Of a stretch of 6,128 nt of DNA, positions 1 to 6,091 are shown in pieces. The stretch is from CAZUFB01 sp048173955 (GTDB taxonomy: Bacteria; Actinomycetota; Coriobacteriia; Coriobacteriales; UMGS124), in NCBI GenBank assembly GCA_048173955.1, contig DBEYOB010000052.1, positions 1-6,128 on the forward strand. Reading direction: 5' to 3'. The notes below the pieces were generated by a model. That model was not told the origin of the DNA, did not search any database, and saw nothing but the letters and a program-made list of their open reading frames with translations. Positions within the stretch are counted from its first letter, which is position 1, and every line of letters begins with the position of its first letter. Position numbers and translations under genes: made by a program.

Positions 1-2087
1 TGGGCGCGCACGCCCTGGTACCACACGGTGGAGCCGTTGGCGCCCGCGACGGCGAAGGCGACGTTGGAGGCGCGCGACAGCGAGCCGCCCGAGGCGACCG
101 CCTTCAGCGAGCCCGTCGAGGAGTCGTAGGACGCCTCGACCGACGCCGGCTGCGAGGCCGGGTCAATCTCGAGCGTCGTCTCGCAGAACACCCGGCCGGC
201 CCAGTCGGAATCGCTCAATGCGCCGACCAGGGCATATTCGCCCGCCACCCCGTCGAAGTCGGAGAACGGGATTGTCGCGCGCCACGTCCCGTCCTGCTGC
301 TTCTCAAGCGGGCACCAGTGGGCCTCCTCGTCGCTACCCACGCGGGAGATGCCGACCGAGACCGCCTCGACACCGCGCGAGCAGACCACGTTGCGCGCGA
401 CGATCTGGAACGACGACGAGGTTGCGCGCCCCAGCTCGAGCACGCCGCCCTGGGCGCTCACCGGTTCGGAGCTACCGTCCTTGGTGAGGCCGAAGTAGTT
501 GGCGATGCCCGTCGCGTCGGCCACGCCGAGCGCTCGCAGCCCCTCCTCGGTGGAGAGGTAGCCGTAGTCCGCCGAGCTCGAGATGAACGCGTGCTCGACG
601 ATGATGCCCGGGATGCCGTTGAGCTTGCTGTTACGGATGACGCTGTAGTAGTCCAGGTCGCTGCCCTCGCCGAGGGACTCGTTCTCCTTCGTCCCGCGGT
701 CGTACAGGCCGAGGTCCGTCAGCTGGTCGAGGATGTCCTGAGAAAGCTCCTCGCCCACGTCGGCGACGGTCGTGTTGACGCTCTGGTTCGGATACCACAC
801 CTCGGCGCCCGAAACCGACGACGAGTCGTAGCTGTTCAGGTGGATGCTCACGTAGACGTGCGCACCGGCCGCGACGGCGCCCTCGACCCGCTGCTGGAGC
901 TCCTCGCCCTCGGTTGCCGCGTCCGGATAGGGGCACTCGCCGCTCGAGCGCACCATGTAGACCTCCACGCCGGGGTAGGTCTCGAGCTCGGCCTTGGCGT
1001 ACTGCGCGATCTTGAGCGTCAGCTCCTCCTCGCGCAGCCCGTTGCCGCCGGCGCCGGGGTGCTTCGAGGAGTCGTGGCCGGCGTCGAGGGCGACGACGAT
1101 CTTCGACGACGCGCTCCTGCTCGCCGCGTAGGTGGACGGCGTGTCGGCCTGGGCCTGGGCGAGCGCCCCCTCGATGCTCGAGGCCTCGACGATCCCGTCG
1201 CCCGACGCGACGTAGAACGATACGTCGCTCTGGGCCTGCGGCTCGCTCGCGAACAGGGAGTAGTACGTCCCCGACACGGTGAACCCGTAGTCGAGCGAGC
1301 CGTCGGAGGAGAGGGACACCGTGCGGGAGCTCCCGTCGGCGAGCGCGACCGTCAGCTGTGACAGCTCGACGTAGCCCTGGCCGAGCTCCGACGCGTCGAT
1401 CTGGAACCGCACCGCGGCGCCCGAGACCGCCGAGGAGGAGAACCGGCGCACCGTGCCGTCGGGACAAAGCACGTCGAGCGTCGCACCCGCCACGTCCGCG
1501 GCGGGGTCGCTCAGGATGAACGCGATGTTCTGGGTGCCCGACGCCTCGACCGAAGGCTGCTCGACGTAGACGAACGACAGGGCCTCGGCGGCGGACAGCG
1601 CGGCGGGCGCCTCGTCGGGGGTCTGCGCGGCCGCGGGAGCGTCCCCCTCGGCGGAGACGGCGGCGTCTCCGCCGGCCTCCGGGACGTCCGCCTCCGCAGG
1701 TGCTGCGGGGGCCTCGTCGGACGCACCGCCCTCGGCGGGCTCCCCCGCCGTCGCGTCGGTGCCCGGTTCGGCGACTGGGCCCTCGGTTCCCACCGCGTCG
1801 GCGTCACCCTGCTCCGGGGTCGCCTCCGGGGTTTCGACGGAGTCCGCGGGGATATCGGAGACGTCGGGTGCCTCCTCGGAACCGGCCTCGACGGCCGTCT
1901 CGGGGTCGGACGAGGGGGAGCCGCCCTCCTCCGGCGCGTCCGTCTGGGACTGCGAGCCGTCGACGGCGACCTGTCCGGGCTCGGCCTCGTCGGCGAGCGC
2001 CACGATGCCCGGCATCGCCCCGTTCAGGGCAAGCGACGACCCCAGCAGGGAGGTGGCTATGAACTTTCCGATGTTGTACTTCGACAT
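1..2087 (-). CDS. Secreted N-acetylmuramoyl-L-alanine amidase (Amidase_3) with GBS-Bsp-like modules, 3' end off the window
   Basis: This gene encodes an exported zinc amidase that cleaves the bond between N-acetylmuramic acid and L-alanine in peptidoglycan. The reading frame is open for 695 codons and leaves the left edge, so the C-terminus is missing. The start is ATG at 2087-2085, preceded by an AAGAGGAGA ribosome site 7 nt away. Residues 1-32 form a signal peptide (K3, K8, hydrophobic core, then ALA before DEA). Residues 34 to about 165 are an acidic Ala/Pro/Glu/Asp/Gly-rich linker. Residues about 172-320 look like beta-sandwich sequence of no family I recognise. The catalytic domain spans about 329-534. 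Its expected zinc and catalytic residues are all present: H338 (LDAGHD), E353 (GLREEEL), H416 (VSIHLNS) and E498 (GIIVEHAF). A module resembling GBS-Bsp-like repeats follows at about 545-640 (W591 and DGTWRATI are typical), and a second begins near 650. The lost end may carry further repeats or wall-binding modules. It lies 52 bp after the glycosyltransferase and is probably in its operon. Confidence 0.93.
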   Translation of the reverse strand, partial: MSKYNIGKFIATSLLGSSLALNGAMPGIVALADEAEPGQVAVDGSQSQTDAPEEGGSPSSDPETAVEAGSEEAPDVSDIPADSVETPEATPEQGDADAVGTEGPVAEPGTDATAGEPAEGGASDEAPAAPAEADVPEAGGDAAVSAEGDAPAAAQTPDEAPAALSAAEALSFVYVEQPSVEASGTQNIAFILSDPAADVAGATLDVLCPDGTVRRFSSSAVSGAAVRFQIDASELGQGYVELSQLTVALADGSSRTVSLSSDGSLDYGFTVSGTYYSLFASEPQAQSDVSFYVASGDGIVEASSIEGALAQAQADTPSTYAASRSASSKIVVALDAGHDSSKHPGAGGNGLREEELTLKIAQYAKAELETYPGVEVYMVRSSGECPYPDAATEGEELQQRVEGAVAAGAHVYVSIHLNSYDSSSVSGAEVWYPNQSVNTTVADVGEELSQDILDQLTDLGLYDRGTKENESLGEGSDLDYYSVIRNSKLNGIPGIIVEHAFISSSADYGYLSTEEGLRALGVADATGIANYFGLTKDGSSEPVSAQGGVLELGRATSSSFQIVARNVVCSRGVEAVSVGISRVGSDEEAHWCPLEKQQDGTWRATIPFSDFDGVAGEYALVGALSDSDWAGRVFCETTLEIDPASQPASVEASYDSSTGSLKAVASGGSLSRASNVAFAVAGANGSTVWYQGVRA

Positions 2088-2094
2088 GCAGGCG

Positions 2095-2103
2095 TCTCCT
2101 CTT
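2095..2103 (-). promoter_or_regulatory. Ribosome binding site of the amidase gene
   Basis: On the minus strand this reads AAGAGGAGA, 7 nt before the ATG at 2087-2085. It fixes the amidase start, because the signal peptide begins directly there. The 52-bp gap to the upstream glycosyltransferase stop shows no convincing hairpin plus T-run and no good promoter. This supports read-through from the upstream gene. Confidence 0.75.
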
Positions 2104-2139
2104 AGAAAGCCGTGCTTCGCGTCATACCCAGCGTGCATC

Positions 2140-4203
2140 TCACTCCCAGTCCCCGCAGTCCCGCCTCAGGCGGTAGTGCGGGCTCCACGGGTCGAAGTTC
2201 GGGTTGTGCGACGGGTCGCCGCGCGAAAGGACGCCGGCGTTTCGGCCCGCCAGCAGGCGCGCATCGCCGGGGCATGCCGCCGGGGACTCGACGAGGAGCG
2301 ACCGCGGGACCTCCCACGTCGCGCACGCAAACGGCGTGAACACGTTCGACCGCCCCTCCCCGAACCACGCGAGGCACGCGTCGGCGAGCGCGTACGGCAG
2401 CGTGGCGTACCCCTCCCAGTCCCGCGCGCCGGAGAGCGACGCGCCGCGGACGAGGCAGCAGTCCGCGTCGAGGACCGCCGAGGAATACGGACGGTGCAGG
2501 CGGCCGATATAGCCCTCGTCCGACGCCGGCAGACACCTTCCCAGCTTGCACAGGCTGCCGTCGGGGCGCACGATCGACCCGGCGCAGTCGACCAGGCCGT
2601 TGGCGAGAAGGACCCGGGGAGAGACCGCCGCGACCTCGCTGCGGGAGAAGTAGCCGAGCGCCGTCCGCAGCGACGCCGCGTCGATGCCCAGCCCCCCGGA
2701 GACGAACAGGACGACCTCGGCGTCCGCGGCGAGGGCGGCGCGACGCGCTTCGCCCGCCCCCGCGTCGGCGGGGAGGCGCACGAGCTCGACCTGCGCTCCC
2801 TGGGCGCGGTACGCGTCGAGCGTCCCGGCGAGCGACGCCGCGGGCTCGCCCGCGACGACGCAGCGCAGCGACGGCAGACCGTCGTCGGGCAGGGGGAAAT
2901 CCGTCCGATAGGTGCAGAGCACGCGCTCGCGCTCGACGCGGGCGCTCAGGCCACGCCGCGCAAGGTGGTCCGCGATCGCCCGGCGCCCCGACTCCTGGGC
3001 GTACATCTTCGAGGCGGGGTTGTTGTTCGTCGAGCCCGCGTGGATGCGCCAGTGGTAGAGCACGTACGGGACGCGCACGACGCCGCGGGCGACCTCCATC
3101 GCCTTGAGCGACAGGTCGTAGTCCTGGGCGCCGTCGACCTCGGCGCCCGAGCGCGCCGTGGCGTCGAGGACGCGCCTGCTCACCATGAGCCAGTGCAGGA
3201 TGTAGTCGTTCGAGTAGAGCAGGTCGATGTTCTTCCCCGGCTTGAACAGCGGGATCGCGTAACGGCCGTGCTCGTCGTAGCTGTCCTCGTCGCAATAGAG
3301 CAGGTCGACCGGCACGGGCGAGGCCTGGGCGGCGCCGACCATCGCGGCGAGTGCACAGGGCTCCACGAAGTCGTCGTGGTCGAGGAAGCAGACGTACTCC
3401 CCCCGGCACTGCGCGATGCCCACGTTCGTGTTGCCCGCGATGCCCTTGTTCTCCGGACAGTCGACCACGACGATGCGGTCGTCGGCGTACTCGGCCAGAA
3501 CCGCGCGCATGCCCCCGTCGTCGGGGCTGGCGTTGACCAGCACGAGCTCCCAGTTCCGGTAGGTCTGGCCGATGAGCGAGTCGAGCATCGCCCTCAGGAA
3601 GTCGGGGGGCGTTTTGAATGCGGGGCAAACGATGCTGACCAGGGGCCCGTCTGTGGGAAACTGCTGCCGGGCGAGCCATGCGCGGTGGCGCTCCAGCCAC
3701 AGGGGGTAGGCCTCCGCATCCGCCGCGGCGTTGCGGATGTCCTCGAAATAGGCGCGGATGAGCCCGTTGCGCCGATCGCGCCCGACGAGGCACGACGCCC
3801 CTTTGGTCCGCACGGTGAAGAGGCGCAGCTGCCGCGGGACGGTCAGCGCGTACTCGCGCGCCTCCCAGTCCTCGTCCTCGAGCCCGAAGCGCGCGCGGGA
3901 GAGCAGCTCCGCCTCCGCCGAAACGGCGCCGGCCGGGCCCGCCGAAGCGGCGACCAGGGATTCCAGCCTCCCCAGCCGCACCGCGGCGAGAGGGGCGCCC
4001 GGGCGGCATAGCACCAGGACCGACCACACGAACGCCGTCGGTTCCGACGAGACGTTGTCGTCGGCCGCACGCACGCACGATACAACGCGCAGGGCAAGCC
4101 CCCGGCTCTTCTCAGAGGGCGACAGAGGAGAATCGGCGACGCATCGCGCGGCATAGGCAGCCAGCGCATCCTCCGTGCACGGTCCTTTCACACCTGCTCC
4201 CAT
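2140..4203 (-). CDS. Tandem-domain family 2 glycosyltransferase, probable surface polysaccharide (rhamnan/O-antigen-like) synthesis
   Basis: This predicted cytoplasmic transferase adds sugars from nucleotide donors to a lipid-linked surface polysaccharide; the exact donor cannot be read. With the ATG at 4203 it has 687 residues. Residues 1-185 are an uncharacterised N-terminal region. The first GT-A domain (about 187-400) has LVSIVCPAFKT (188-198), the metal-binding DHDD at 275-278, AQDYDL (359-364) with D361 as likely base, and YHWRIHAGST (383-392), a signature of O-antigen and S-layer glycan GT2 enzymes. The second half (about 442-680) follows the usual second GT2 domain of such enzymes: AVSPRVLL, DCAG (539-542), GYIGRL (564-569), VFTPFA and the terminal HNPNF (666-670). 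However, its DxD position reads FVSGGLG (500-506) and its NDVDLC-like site reads ALADACL (605-611). The start is uncertain. GTG at 4191 (GGGAG 5 nt upstream) and ATG at 4251 are alternatives; a candidate -10 at 4250-4255 argues against 4251. It is followed by the amidase. Confidence 0.88.
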   Translation of the reverse strand: MGAGVKGPCTEDALAAYAARCVADSPLSPSEKSRGLALRVVSCVRAADDNVSSEPTAFVWSVLVLCRPGAPLAAVRLGRLESLVAASAGPAGAVSAEAELLSRARFGLEDEDWEAREYALTVPRQLRLFTVRTKGASCLVGRDRRNGLIRAYFEDIRNAAADAEAYPLWLERHRAWLARQQFPTDGPLVSIVCPAFKTPPDFLRAMLDSLIGQTYRNWELVLVNASPDDGGMRAVLAEYADDRIVVVDCPENKGIAGNTNVGIAQCRGEYVCFLDHDDFVEPCALAAMVGAAQASPVPVDLLYCDEDSYDEHGRYAIPLFKPGKNIDLLYSNDYILHWLMVSRRVLDATARSGAEVDGAQDYDLSLKAMEVARGVVRVPYVLYHWRIHAGSTNNNPASKMYAQESGRRAIADHLARRGLSARVERERVLCTYRTDFPLPDDGLPSLRCVVAGEPAASLAGTLDAYRAQGAQVELVRLPADAGAGEARRAALAADAEVVLFVSGGLGIDAASLRTALGYFSRSEVAAVSPRVLLANGLVDCAGSIVRPDGSLCKLGRCLPASDEGYIGRLHRPYSSAVLDADCCLVRGASLSGARDWEGYATLPYALADACLAWFGEGRSNVFTPFACATWEVPRSLLVESPAACPGDARLLAGRNAGVLSRGDPSHNPNFDPWSPHYRLRRDCGDWE

Positions 4204-4234
4204 TCCCGGGCAAGGGCGCCCTCGCCCGCAGTCC

Positions 4235-4262
4235 TTGACACATAAACTCATTATGGTATGGG
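4235..4262 (+). promoter_or_regulatory. Candidate sigma-A-type promoter reading toward rmlD
   Basis: A perfect TTGACA at 4235-4240 is followed after 16 bp by TATGGG at 4257-4262, a weak -10. Transcription would start near 4269 and give a leader of about 205 nt before rmlD. The element overlaps the opposing minus-strand -10 at 4250-4255, so the two promoters could exclude each other. The strong -35 and the AT-rich setting are visible; activity is inferred. Confidence 0.4.
4250..4255 (-). promoter_or_regulatory. Candidate -10 element for the glycosyltransferase-amidase operon
   Basis: The minus strand reads CATAAT here, five of six matches to TATAAT, inside a short AT-rich island. Transcription would begin near 4243, giving a leader of about 40 nt to the ATG at 4203. 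No good -35 lies 16-18 bp upstream; the sequence there is GC-rich. The call rests on the -10 and its position only. Confidence 0.35.
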
Positions 4263-4374
4263 TTTCTGGCGGCAGGAGGCGCAATTTGACGAAGAACCCA
4301 CACCGCGCCGCCGGCAACCGCGAACTTTTGGCAGCAGTTGCGAAACCGCGCGCATGGGGCGGGCGCGGGCCGTG

Positions 4375-4380
4375 TAAACT
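4375..4380 (+). promoter_or_regulatory. Candidate proximal -10 element for rmlD
   Basis: TAAACT, preceded by CGTG, stands out in very GC-rich sequence and fits the TAnnnT form common in high-GC actinobacteria. Transcription would start near 4387, about 87 nt before the rmlD ATG. No recognisable -35 lies at 17 bp. It may be an alternative to, or act together with, the TTGACA promoter farther upstream. Confidence 0.3.
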
Positions 4381-4473
4381 CAGATGACCGACGTGCGGGC
4401 CGCCGAGCCCGGCCACCGATGGCGGGCGTCGGCCGCGACGAGGGCCGGCGGCGAGACCTGAAAGGACGGCGCG

Positions 4474-5373
4474 ATGAGGATACTCGTGACGGGTGCGAAC
4501 GGCCAGCTCGGACGCGAGCTCAGGGACTGCCTCGCGCGCATGGAGACCGAGATCGGGCCCCTGCCGGAGGCCTACCGCGGCGCGGAGGTCGACCATGCCG
4601 GCCGCGCCGAGCTCGACATCGCCGACCCGGCCAGCGTCTCCGCCTGGTTCGGGGGCCACGGCCCCTACGACCTCGTCGTCAACTGCGCTTCGGCAACCAA
4701 CGTCGACCGGTGCGAAACCGACCGCGAGACGGCGTTGCTCGTCAACGGGACGGCGGTCGGCCACGTCGCCGCCGCCGCCGAGGCCCAGGGTGCCGCGCTC
4801 GTGCACGTCTCGACCGACTACGTCTTCTCGGGGACGAAGGGCGCGCCCTACGTCGAGTCCGACGAACCGGACCCCGTCTCGTTCTACGGCCGAAGCAAGC
4901 TCGTCGGCGAGCGCAACGCCCTCGGGCTGTGCAGCAGGGCGTTCGTCGTGAGGACGTCGTGGCTATACGGCAGGCACGGCCGCAACTTCGTGAACACCAT
5001 GCTGGCCCTCGGGGCGTCGCAGGCGCGCGTGAGCGTCGTCGACGACCAGTTCGGCAACCCCACCAACGCCAACGACCTCGTCTTCGAGCTGCTCGCGATC
5101 GCGCTGACCGACGAGTACGGCATCTACCACTGCTCCGGCAACGGGACGTGCTCGTGGTTCGAGTTCGCCCGGTCGATCATGGCCGCCGCCCGACCGGGCT
5201 GCAAGGTGGTCCCCTGCACCACGGAGGAGTGGAACGCCCTGCACCCCCAGGCCCCCCGCCCGCACGACTCGTCGCTGGCCAACAGGCGCCTCGAGGACAC
5301 CGTCGGCGACCGCATGCGGCGGTGGCCCGAAGCCATCGCCTCGTACCTGGCCCAGCGAACCGAACGCGGGTGA
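4474..5373 (+). CDS. rmlD: dTDP-4-dehydrorhamnose reductase RmlD
   Basis: RmlD reduces dTDP-4-dehydro-L-rhamnose to dTDP-L-rhamnose with NAD(P)H in the cytoplasm. It is the last of the four RmlABCD steps and supplies rhamnose for wall polysaccharides. The 299-residue product has the usual length for the family. The Rossmann nucleotide site is TGANGQLG (6-13). DLVVNCASATNVDRCE (66-81) matches the family stretch usually written VNCAAYTAVDKAE, with the tyrosine replaced by alanine. The catalytic set is complete: T114 in STDYVFSG (113-120), Y138 and K142 in YGRSK. RTSWLYG (160-166), DQFGNPTNANDL (191-202), GIYHCSGNG (216-224) and RPHDSSL (262-268) are further family marks. The ATG has AAAGGA (4461-4466) 7 nt upstream. 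It is divergent from the glycosyltransferase across 270 bp. No rmlA, rmlB or rmlC lies in the window, so these must be elsewhere or the gene is a detached copy. No clear intrinsic terminator follows. Confidence 0.95.
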   Translation: MRILVTGANGQLGRELRDCLARMETEIGPLPEAYRGAEVDHAGRAELDIADPASVSAWFGGHGPYDLVVNCASATNVDRCETDRETALLVNGTAVGHVAAAAEAQGAALVHVSTDYVFSGTKGAPYVESDEPDPVSFYGRSKLVGERNALGLCSRAFVVRTSWLYGRHGRNFVNTMLALGASQARVSVVDDQFGNPTNANDLVFELLAIALTDEYGIYHCSGNGTCSWFEFARSIMAAARPGCKVVPCTTEEWNALHPQAPRPHDSSLANRRLEDTVGDRMRRWPEAIASYLAQRTERG

Positions 5374-5433
5374 GGCGGCCCCGCCGCCGCACGGCGACCG
5401 TTCGCGATATGGCGCCCCCGGGCTCCCCTCGTA

Positions 5434-5442
5434 TGCTATATT
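5434..5442 (+). promoter_or_regulatory. Extended -10 promoter of the small exported protein gene
   Basis: TGC-TATATT lies in a sharp AT-rich island (5431-5450) within sequence near 70% GC. This is a good extended -10, which can work without a -35, and none is seen in the GC-rich sequence upstream. Transcription would start near 5449. The short leader holds a small hairpin (GTCG 5456-5459, CGAC 5465-5468, loop GCAAA) directly before the ribosome site GGAGGGG (5469-5475), which is 5 nt from the ATG. The downstream gene therefore appears to have its own promoter separate from rmlD. Confidence 0.6.
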
Positions 5443-5480
5443 TGTAAAAAGGCAAGTCGGCAAACGACGGAGGGGCGACC

Positions 5481-5996
5481 ATGGCACGAAAGAGGAACGG
5501 CAAGACGGCAAGGCGCGTTGCGATGACGATGGGCTCGATCACGCTGGCATGCTCGCTGGCGGTGCCCGCCGCACTCGCCGACGAAGCGGCCTCGCCCTCG
5601 CCCGAGACCCCGGTGTCCGCCGCGACCGAAGAGCCCGCCCCGCAACCCGAGCCGCAACCGGCAGAAGAGGGCACCGCAGAGACGCAGGAGCCCCCGGCCG
5701 CGGAGACGCAGGAGCCGCCCGCAGCGCCCGCAGGTCAGGAGGGGGACGCCGCACCGGCCGAGCCGCAGGCGCCCGAAGACCCCGCCCCCGGCGGCGCCCA
5801 GGAGGGAGCGGGCGCGGCCGAGGGCTCGCCTTCGGGAGAAGGGGCGCCCGGCACCGGCGAAGAGGGGGCGCAGGGCGAACCGGAGGGCCCGGCGGAGGAG
5901 GCGCCTGCGCCCGAAGACCCCGGACAGCCCGCCGCGCCGGACGACCCCGTCGACGGGGAGGGCTCAGGCGAAGAGGCGCTCCCCTGTGAGCGCTAA
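5481..5996 (+). CDS. Short exported acidic Pro/Ala/Glu/Gly-rich protein without a recognisable domain
   Basis: I do not recognise a family. The 171-residue product starts with a basic n-region (R3, K4, R5, K8, R11, R12), a hydrophobic stretch at about 13-33 and an AALA/DEA signal peptidase I site after A33. A lipobox-like ITLAC puts Cys24 inside the hydrophobic core. It fits the loose lipoprotein pattern, but the hydrophobic sequence after it favours ordinary cleavage. Residues 34-166 are low complexity, almost all P, A, E, G, D, Q, S and T, strongly acidic and probably disordered. They include a tandem octapeptide AETQEPPA (66-73, 74-81) and several PEDP units. The protein ends in ALPCER with a lone Cys. 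There is no transmembrane anchor, sortase motif or folded domain. Start support is strong: extended -10 promoter, GGAGGGG and ATG. It resembles the signal-plus-linker front of the amidase at the other end of the window. It could be a genuine spacer protein or the remnant of a larger surface protein that lost its domains. Confidence 0.75.
   Translation: MARKRNGKTARRVAMTMGSITLACSLAVPAALADEAASPSPETPVSAATEEPAPQPEPQPAEEGTAETQEPPAAETQEPPAAPAGQEGDAAPAEPQAPEDPAPGGAQEGAGAAEGSPSGEGAPGTGEEGAQGEPEGPAEEAPAPEDPGQPAAPDDPVDGEGSGEEALPCER
5676..5723 (+). repeat. Two tandem 24-bp coding repeats (AETQEPPA x2)
   Basis: Positions 5676-5699 and 5700-5723 both encode AETQEPPA and differ only at synonymous third positions (GCA/GCG, CCC/CCG, CCG/CCC, GCC/GCA). 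This is in-frame duplication within the low-complexity part of the exported protein. Such units can expand or contract by slippage. The silent differences mean the duplication is not brand new, and they point to selection on the protein sequence. Confidence 0.8.
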
Positions 5997-5999
5997 TGT

Positions 6000-6091
6000 A
6001 AAACCCGCCGATTCCGCAAACGCATACCCGCCAGTTGCGCCAACGCAGATGTGCCAATCCCGCCAACGTTCTTCCGCCGGTTTCGCCAACG
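6000..6091 (+). repeat. Four direct repeats with an exact 23-bp period
   Basis: Copies lie at 6000-6022, 6023-6045, 6046-6068 and 6069-6091, right after the exported protein's stop. The shared core is CCGCCrrTtnCGCcAACG, preceded by about five less conserved bases. Each copy ends in AACG (6019, 6042, 6065 and 6088). Each unit contains two CGCC-like boxes, so the other strand shows a TTGGCG-type hexamer recurring at alternating 9- and 14-bp steps. A 23-bp period is not a multiple of three, which argues against coding. It is close to two helical turns, which would suit an array of protein sites on one face of the DNA. The copies vary too much and have no spacers, so this is not a CRISPR. Function unknown. 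Confidence 0.75.

Noticed and set aside
318..1361. Plus-strand open frame of 347 codons
   Set aside because: It is antisense to the amidase catalytic region, has no recognisable domain and no good ribosome site, and is explained by GC-rich codon bias.
1759..4011. Very long plus-strand open frame of about 750 codons
   Set aside because: It lies antisense to the amidase start and the glycosyltransferase, both of which have clear family motifs. Its product is Arg/Val/Ala-rich without motifs, as expected of an opposite-strand frame in GC-rich coding DNA.
4253..4387. Leader peptide beginning MVWVSGG upstream of rmlD
   Set aside because: There is no ribosome site before the ATG, and the composition is that of random GC-rich sequence with no attenuator-like codon run.
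4204..4806. Upstream extension of the glycosyltransferase frame to an ATG at 4806
   Set aside because: It would overlap rmlD head-on by about 330 bp and cross the intergenic promoters. The extra sequence has no GT-like features. Starts at 4203, 4191 or 4251 are more plausible.
5374..5430. Intrinsic terminator after rmlD
   Set aside because: Small GC-rich stems can be drawn (CGCCG 5382-5386 with CGGCG 5392-5396; the GCCCCCGGGC patch), but none is followed by a T-run and such stems are frequent by chance at this GC content.
6000..6091. CRISPR array
   Set aside because: Units abut with no unique spacers, differ from each other at many positions, and are shorter than usual CRISPR repeat-spacer units.
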